Source: Mesostigma viride (taxonomy: Eukaryota; Streptophyta; Mesostigmatophyceae; Mesostigmatales; Mesostigmataceae). Taken from it: a stretch of 32,026 bases of DNA. Both the position numbers and the translations under genes were made by a program. The first letter of the stretch is position 1. Each line of letters opens with the position of its first letter. Of the stretch, positions 26,871-32,026 are shown one piece after another. The DNA lies in NCBI GenBank assembly GCA_009746045.1, contig RPFO01000089.1, positions 741,958-773,983 of the forward strand. Reading direction: 5' to 3'. The notes under the pieces were generated by a model. The model saw only the letters and a list, made by a program, of their open reading frames with translations, made no database searches and had not been told where the DNA came from.

Positions 26871-29800
26871 GGTAGAAAAATCAGATGGTAGCCCAGACGC
26901 GGAGTCAACTAGAGTAGAGGTAGACGTCAATAACGTGGCCGCAGACGCGTCCACCCAACCGGCGGCGCGTGCATCTCAAGGAGATTCGCGGCATCTGTTT
27001 CTTTTCAGCGGAGGGTTACTGGTCCCTCCCACCGTCCTTGATCCGTATTTGAAGGAGAAAACGATCATGGACGTGAAGTTCCTGGTCGACACCGGCGCCT
27101 CCACGTCCTTCATCAACGAGGCCCTGGTGCGTCGGCTGGGCCTGGTACCCCGGCCTCACACCACGGCAGTATATGTCACCTACTCAGACGGTCGGCGACA
27201 CCAATCGCCGGGCCTAGCAGACATCAAGGGTGTGCTGCAGGGCACGCCGGTGGACCTGGTGGCGACTATTGCGCCGCTGGGCGCTGCCGACATCATCATT
27301 GGAGTGGACTGGCTGGACAAGCAGGATGTGGACATCAGTGTGCGCCGGCGGGTAGTTTGGTTTCCGGATGGTTCATTCTGGTGCCCAGACAGCGAGTATA
27401 GGGCACAGGCCGCGGAGGTCCATAACATTACACACGAGCGCTCGGCGGACGGGCCTCGACCAGCGTCCCAGATCCTGATGAGTAGCAAGACGCTGGCGCG
27501 CCAGCTCCGGAAGGGCAAGGAGTACGCGATGTATCGCATAGACCTGGACAGCACTCAGGCTCTGCTTAACGAGATTGGTGCCGGATTCACACCGGACGAG
27601 CTGGCGCGGTTCAATGCCGTCCTGGAGAAGCGCACTACCCTTTTTGCGGATCGCACCCCCCAGTTCCCTCCCAATCGATCGGTGTTACATCGTGTCCAGC
27701 TCCAGGAGGGTTCCGGGCCTACCGTGTCTCCCATGTACCGCATGGGCCCAGTCGAGCTGGTGGAGCTCAAGAAGATCCTCATTTCACTGCTCGACGCTGG
27801 GCTCATTGAACCCAGCAACAGCCCCTTCTCAGCGGGCGTGCTGCTCGTTCCCAAGCCAGGAGGCAAGTGGCGTCTGGTGACGGATTACCGGAAGCTGAAC
27901 GCCATCACCGTCAAGTCCCGGTATCCTCTACCGCGGATCGACGACATCTTCAACCGTGTCCAGGGGGCCACGTGTTTCACCGTCATCGACTGTGCGGACG
28001 GGTTTTGGCAGCTGCGCATCGCGCCAGAAGACTGCCACAAGACCGCGTTCGCTACGCCCTTCGGTCACTATCAGTTTCGGGTGGCGGCAATGGGGCTGTG
28101 TAATTCGCCTGCGTCCTTCCAGATGCTGATGAATGACATCCTCCGTCCGGTGATGGGCACAGCCCACTTGCCGCAGGTCTCCCAGGACCTGGCGGACCCG
28201 CAGAAGGGGGCGCGCCCGCCCTGGACCTACAAGCGCACGTGCGCGCTGGCGTATCTGGACGACATCCTGGTGTACTCCAAGACGTTCGAGGAGCACCTAG
28301 AGGATGTGGACGCCGTGCTGCAGATCATGGAGGATGAGCACCTTTCGGCGCGGAAGGCCAAGGTGCGCGCCGGCCGCTGCGTGCCGTTTCTGGGCCATAC
28401 CTTGTCCGCGGACGGCATCGCGACCGACCCTGAGAAGATCGAGTCCGTCCAGCAATGGCCTGTCCCTACGGACGTGAAAGGGGTGCGCAGCTTCCTGGGA
28501 TTGGCATCTTACTACCGACGGTTCATCCCGCGGTTTGCCACCATCGCCGCCCCGATCAACGCTCTTCTCAAGAAGGGTACCCCGTTCCTTTGGGCTGAGC
28601 AGTGCCAACAGGCTTTTGAGGCGCTTAAGCGCCACCTCACCACAGCGCCAGTCCTTATCCTGCCGGACCCGGCCCTTCCTTTCGTCGTGGCTACGGACGC
28701 CAGCAAGGTGGCCATCGGGGGTGTCCTCCTGCAGGACCAAGGCAAGGGTCTTCAGCCCATCGAGTATATCTCACGCACAATGATTCCGGCGGAGCGGAAT
28801 TACCCAGTGCATCAGCAGGAGCTTCTGGCAGTAGTCTACAGCTGCCACACGTGGCGTCATCATCTTCTGGGGGCCCAGTTTTCGGTGGCCATTAGTGAGC
28901 AGGGGGATCTCGACCCCCACCGCCTGGTGATCCACACCGACCACCGGCCGCTCACCCACCTCCTGGTGCAGCCCAACCTGACGCCCCGCCAAGCGCGGTG
29001 GATGGAGTACTTGTCACAGTTTGCGCCATTCAAGATCCAATACGTCAAGGGCGCGGACAACGTGGTGCCAGACGCCCTTTCGCGACGGGCGGACTATTGG
29101 TTCTACGAGGACATGGATGTGCTTCATACCACTTGCGTACCAGTGGCCGCCCCGGGGACCGCCTACGGCGCGGAGCCACGGTCTCCCCGGGCCCGCCACC
29201 TGTTTCATCTGGGACACACCACCAGCGATGACTTGTCACCTCTCTTGGAGGAGACGAGTGCCCACGAGGACGTGGACGCCCCCGGGGAGGGGGAGGGATC
29301 GCATACGCGCATGCCCCTTAGCCATGTGGTGCCGCCCCAGGGAATTTTTCAGCTTCAGCCGATCGGCCCGCCCACAGTCTTCTCCGAATTCGTCAACCAG
29401 GCGAGCGCGGAGACAGACCCGGCCGCGGACGCGTTCACAGTCACGTCGGACCTGGAGACGATGATCAGTCGTTTCACGGTCACGGAGGAAGCGGCGCTTG
29501 AAGCCATCCGGGCGCATCCCCAGCAGATGGGTGCCTACCCTTGCAAGTTCCAGGATGGACGCCTGTTCGTGAGTGTCCAGCCGGAGGAATGGCGGCTGTA
29601 TGTCCCGGAGCTTTGTAGGGCCGCCTTGCTTCACGAGCTCCACGATTCGCTTCTAGGCGGACATCAAGGAAGCCACCGTCTTTATCCTCGGGCCCGCAAA
29701 CATTTCTACTGGCCAGGGATGAAGGAGTATATTGAGACATATGTGCGCCAGTGCCCCTCGTGCCAGATCATGAAGTCCAGGAACACGGGCTCGCAAGCCG

Positions 29801-29919
29801 TCCCCAAGACGTTACCTGATCCGATGGGTCCTTGGGATTCTATCATGATGGACTTCATCGGCCCGTTCAAGAAGGCGAAGAGCGGCAACAGCATGGTCTG
29901 GTGTTCGTGGACCGCCTGA
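26869..29919 (+). CDS. pol: Pol polyprotein: protease, RT, RNase H, integrase N-terminus
   Basis: Open in the +1 frame relative to gag. The protease has VDTGAS with the catalytic Asp at 27088. RT motifs are LVTDYRKLN (about 27880), TVIDCADGFWQL (27981), AMGLCNSPASFQ and YLDD at 28252-28263. RNase H follows with ATDASK (Asp at 28696), QQELLAVVY and HTDHRPLTHLL. The integrase starts with an HHCC zinc motif (GGHQGSHRLYPRARKHFYWP, CPSC; 29660-29765) and the first catalytic Asp in MMDFIGP (about 29850). About 25 extra residues lie between RT motifs B and C, and another insertion is in RNase H before HTDHR. The frame ends at 29919 by a frameshift inside the integrase core. Translation probably needs +1 frameshifting at the gag end. 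Confidence 0.9.
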   Translation, partial: RVEKSDGSPDAESTRVEVDVNNVAADASTQPAARASQGDSRHLFLFSGGLLVPPTVLDPYLKEKTIMDVKFLVDTGASTSFINEALVRRLGLVPRPHTTAVYVTYSDGRRHQSPGLADIKGVLQGTPVDLVATIAPLGAADIIIGVDWLDKQDVDISVRRRVVWFPDGSFWCPDSEYRAQAAEVHNITHERSADGPRPASQILMSSKTLARQLRKGKEYAMYRIDLDSTQALLNEIGAGFTPDELARFNAVLEKRTTLFADRTPQFPPNRSVLHRVQLQEGSGPTVSPMYRMGPVELVELKKILISLLDAGLIEPSNSPFSAGVLLVPKPGGKWRLVTDYRKLNAITVKSRYPLPRIDDIFNRVQGATCFTVIDCADGFWQLRIAPEDCHKTAFATPFGHYQFRVAAMGLCNSPASFQMLMNDILRPVMGTAHLPQVSQDLADPQKGARPPWTYKRTCALAYLDDILVYSKTFEEHLEDVDAVLQIMEDEHLSARKAKVRAGRCVPFLGHTLSADGIATDPEKIESVQQWPVPTDVKGVRSFLGLASYYRRFIPRFATIAAPINALLKKGTPFLWAEQCQQAFEALKRHLTTAPVLILPDPALPFVVATDASKVAIGGVLLQDQGKGLQPIEYISRTMIPAERNYPVHQQELLAVVYSCHTWRHHLLGAQFSVAISEQGDLDPHRLVIHTDHRPLTHLLVQPNLTPRQARWMEYLSQFAPFKIQYVKGADNVVPDALSRRADYWFYEDMDVLHTTCVPVAAPGTAYGAEPRSPRARHLFHLGHTTSDDLSPLLEETSAHEDVDAPGEGEGSHTRMPLSHVVPPQGIFQLQPIGPPTVFSEFVNQASAETDPAADAFTVTSDLETMISRFTVTEEAALEAIRAHPQQMGAYPCKFQDGRLFVSVQPEEWRLYVPELCRAALLHELHDSLLGGHQGSHRLYPRARKHFYWPGMKEYIETYVRQCPSCQIMKSRNTGSQAVPKTLPDPMGPWDSIMMDFIGPFKKAKSGNSMVWCSWTA

Positions 29920-30963
29920 CGCGCATGTGTCACTTGGCCCCGTGTCCGGCCGACCTCACTGCGGAGGAGTGCGCCAAGATATACCTGACGCACGTGTTCC
30001 GGTTCCACGGGCTCAGCCGACAGTTCATCTCCGACCGCGACAAGCTCTTCACGGCCAAATTCTGGCAGGAGTTTTTCGAACGGCTGGGCACCAAGGTGTC
30101 GCTGGGCACGGCCTACCACAGTTCGTCGTCACATCTGGTGGAGCGGTTGAACCGCACAGTGCAAGAGACCATGCGACACTACACCGACGCGGTGGGCAGC
30201 AATTGGGAGGAACTTCTGGGCTTGGTGGAGTTCTCCCTGAACAATGCCCCCAGGCCGCCCACGGATTTACCCCCTTTTTCCTCAACTCTGGCAGGCACCC
30301 TCTCACGCCTCCCGACTTGCTTATGAGCCCCGGACTGGGAGAGGATCAGGTCAAGCTGGACACACGCCAGGGGGTTGATCGCTTGCTGCAGCGGATGCAC
30401 CAGGCTCATAACAGTGCAGTCCAGGGCTACCGCGCCGCGACCGAGCGGTATCTGGAGAGGACAGCCGGCAAGCGGGATAACCGGGCGCCGTCCATTGAGG
30501 TGGGCGATTGGGTCCTGGTGGAGGGCCCACAGATCGGACGATTCTCACACAAGGTGGAGAAGGAGCTGAAGACTAAGCTTCGTCCCATGTTCCTGGGCCC
30601 CTACAAGGTTCTCACCAAGTTTGACGACGTCATGTTCCAGGTGGACGTCCCAGTGTCATGGAACCTCACGTCCAACCGTTTCCATCGTGACCAGCTCAAG
30701 TTGTACCACCAGAACACCATTCAGGGTCGGGTCAATCCCCCGGCCCCGTTGGAGTTCAATCCGGACACGGGGAACAGGAGGATGAGGTGGCAGCGATCGT
30801 GGGACACCGGGATGTCAAACGAGGTCGGGGGACCCAGCGACAGTACCGTGTGCGATGGCGATTCGCGCAGCATGAGTCTGAGGACTCCTGGCGCACTTCT
30901 ACTGAGTTAGCGGGTTGCGCCCGCTTACTGGAAGCGTACAAGAAGACACACCAATTGCATTAA
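29890..30963 (+). pseudogene. integrase C-terminal part and chromodomain, three frameshifts
   Basis: After a shift near 29898 the integrase core continues (LVFVDRLTRM, the second catalytic Asp in ISDRDK, Glu in SHLVERLNR). A second shift near 30258 leads to FTPFFLNSGRHPL, the helical part and the GPY/F module (PMFLGPYKVL, FHRDQLKLYH). A third shift near 30770 leads to a chromodomain, EDEVAAIVGHRDVKRG, QYRVRW, EDSWR and CARLLEAYKK, ending at TAA 30961-30963. In chromoviruses this domain directs integration to particular chromatin. The domain order is complete but no frame is continuous, so this copy is probably inactive unless the shifts are sequencing errors. Confidence 0.82.
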
Positions 30964-30982
30964 TAGGCCACATGCGGTATAA

Positions 30983-32026
30983 CGGTGTAGGGTGAGAGTG
31001 AGGTGTGAGCCGGGTACTAGGTACACGCCGACTAACGCCTTGGCTTGTGGTGTGTGGGCCGTGCAGGGGGACGCCGCGGAGGCGCTTCCCAGGGGCCAGA
31101 CTTCCGTCAGCGCCGCGGAGGCCGTAGAGGCAGGAATCCGGGTAGTAGACGGGGAGTCGAGTGAGGAAGATCTGGTGGACATGGACACGTCAGATTACCC
31201 GGAGGCCCCTCTACCAGAACAGGATGAGAGGATGCAGACAGCTCGCGGAGAGCCTGCAGTCCGAGGGGGTGCTTTAAGGGCCGGAGGCTCGGGAGGTGGT
31301 GGCCGGCACGAGACGTCGTCCAGGCCCGGAGCTCCGGACGCGCGCGCGATGCAGCTAGTGAAGGAGCTGAATGAGGAGACATTTAACCCCCGAGTGTTCG
31401 TGCGCAACTATGGTCGGGAGGGTGACTTGGTGGAGCGGCGTCGTCGGCGCCGTAACCAGATGCCGTCAGATCTCCGCGCCGATTCCATTCTGGCGCGGGT
31501 CGGCCCCGCTAAGCTGGAGGATTTTCGACGGTTCGTGCGAAGAAATGTGGGGTTCAGGATTGAGACCCGCACCGCCGAGAGCGACGGCGTGGTGGTCGGT
31601 ATCGACTGGGAAACCCATGAGCGGGAGTGCCTGTGTCATGCGTGCATGAACACGTTGGATGCGGGTCTGGCATTTCCACGGCTGTTGCTCCTCCTAATTC
31701 CACCCGAGGTGCGGAAGCAGCTGGAGCACTACTTTCCTCGATACCTCCCGTTGGAAGGGGCGTTGCGGGGCGAGAAGTGTATGCGCGCGGGTCAGTATTC
31801 GTTACGGCAGGCCCTGGATCGCATCGTGACAATGGATGACGAAGACCAGAATGATGGGAGCGAGGGTGACGACTCCGATTCTGATGACTACCCTCCACGC
31901 CCTCTTCCTCGTCCTCCTCCAAGGGATCCACCTTCTGGGGGCTCCTTGGAGGGCGGCGCAGGACATCGTCCTGTGACGCGTTTCGAGGCGCCACCGCCGG
32001 CGACGGGCTGGGGCGCCCACCTGGGC
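30983..32026 (+). CDS. unrecognised open frame in the env position, runs off the window
   Basis: The frame opens after TAA at 30980-30982 and stays open to the last base: 348 codons, of which 282 follow the first in-frame ATG at 31181. It could also begin by splicing at the acceptor-like GGGCCGTGCAG (31057-31067) or by frame change from pol. Visible features are an acidic N-terminus (SSEEDLVDMDTSDY), a Gly/Arg-rich linker, a basic patch (VERRRRRRNQMPS), a compact globular-looking middle (LEDFRRFVRRNVGFRIETRT, ERECLCHACMNTL), a second acidic run (DDEDQNDGSEGDDSDSDDY) and a Pro-rich tail. I see no signal peptide or membrane segment, so it does not look like an envelope protein. Family unknown. 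Confidence 0.65.

Larger units (their letters stand above)
22981..32026 (+). mobile_element. Ty3/gypsy LTR retrotransposon (chromovirus type), right end beyond window
   Basis: Order: probable 5' LTR, primer-binding site, long leader with a small ORF, gag, pol in the order protease-RT-RNase H-integrase (the Ty3/gypsy order), chromodomain, then an extra open frame. The 3' LTR is not in the window, so the LTR limits and insertion age cannot be checked. Gag and most of pol are open; three frameshifts occur from 29900 on. It follows immediately after the tail of the RTE-like element. Confidence 0.85.

Noticed and set aside
1-32026. CRISPR arrays, bacterial operons or rRNA genes
   Set aside because: No regularly spaced identical repeats with unique spacers, no operon layout and no rRNA sequence were seen.

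Overview
The window is nuclear DNA from a eukaryote. It has a spliced gene with GT-AG introns, two lineages of non-LTR retrotransposon, a chromodomain-bearing Ty3/gypsy (chromovirus-type) LTR retrotransposon, a long-TIR DNA transposon and large tetranucleotide arrays. I cannot name the species. The element mix would suit an alga, a plant or another protist. Most of the window is mobile DNA; I find only one convincing host gene.

Layout. 1-1646 holds no recognisable gene but has a perfect 128-bp direct repeat whose minus strand could encode a ubiquitin-like fragment. 1647-5768 (minus) is a decayed L1-like LINE: APE endonuclease, reverse transcriptase (YVDD) and a zinc-knuckle tail, broken by frameshifts and a stop. 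5779-8450 is a non-autonomous DNA transposon with 122-bp terminal inverted repeats and a 9-bp target duplication, Mutator-like in form. 8882-12246 (+) is a four-exon gene, all junctions phase 0, for a ~398-residue coiled-coil protein with a Cys/His-rich C-terminus. Its first intron holds an ~855-bp block-structured GGNN tetranucleotide array.

13157-22965 is a nest of RTE-like non-LTR retrotransposon copies. One contains an intact ORF1 without ORF2, one an inverted ORF1 pseudogene, two only the C-terminal tail of ORF2, one only 76 bp of 3' end, and one most of ORF2. Five 3' ends carry the same 23-nt bulged stem-loop with compensatory changes, followed 4-5 nt later by a TTAA-type tail. This is the most striking signal in the window and looks like the element-specific RNA signal read by the reverse transcriptase.

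From about 22980 to beyond the right edge lies a Ty3/gypsy element: probable 5' LTR, primer-binding site, leader with a fourfold repeated module, a small ORF resembling the RNase H1 hybrid-binding (viroplasmin) domain, gag with poly-Q and a zinc knuckle, pol (protease, RT, RNase H, integrase), a chromodomain in a shifted frame, and an unrecognised open frame of more than 280 codons in the env position that runs off the window. Three frameshifts in the integrase and C-terminal part suggest this copy is decayed or that the sequence has errors there.
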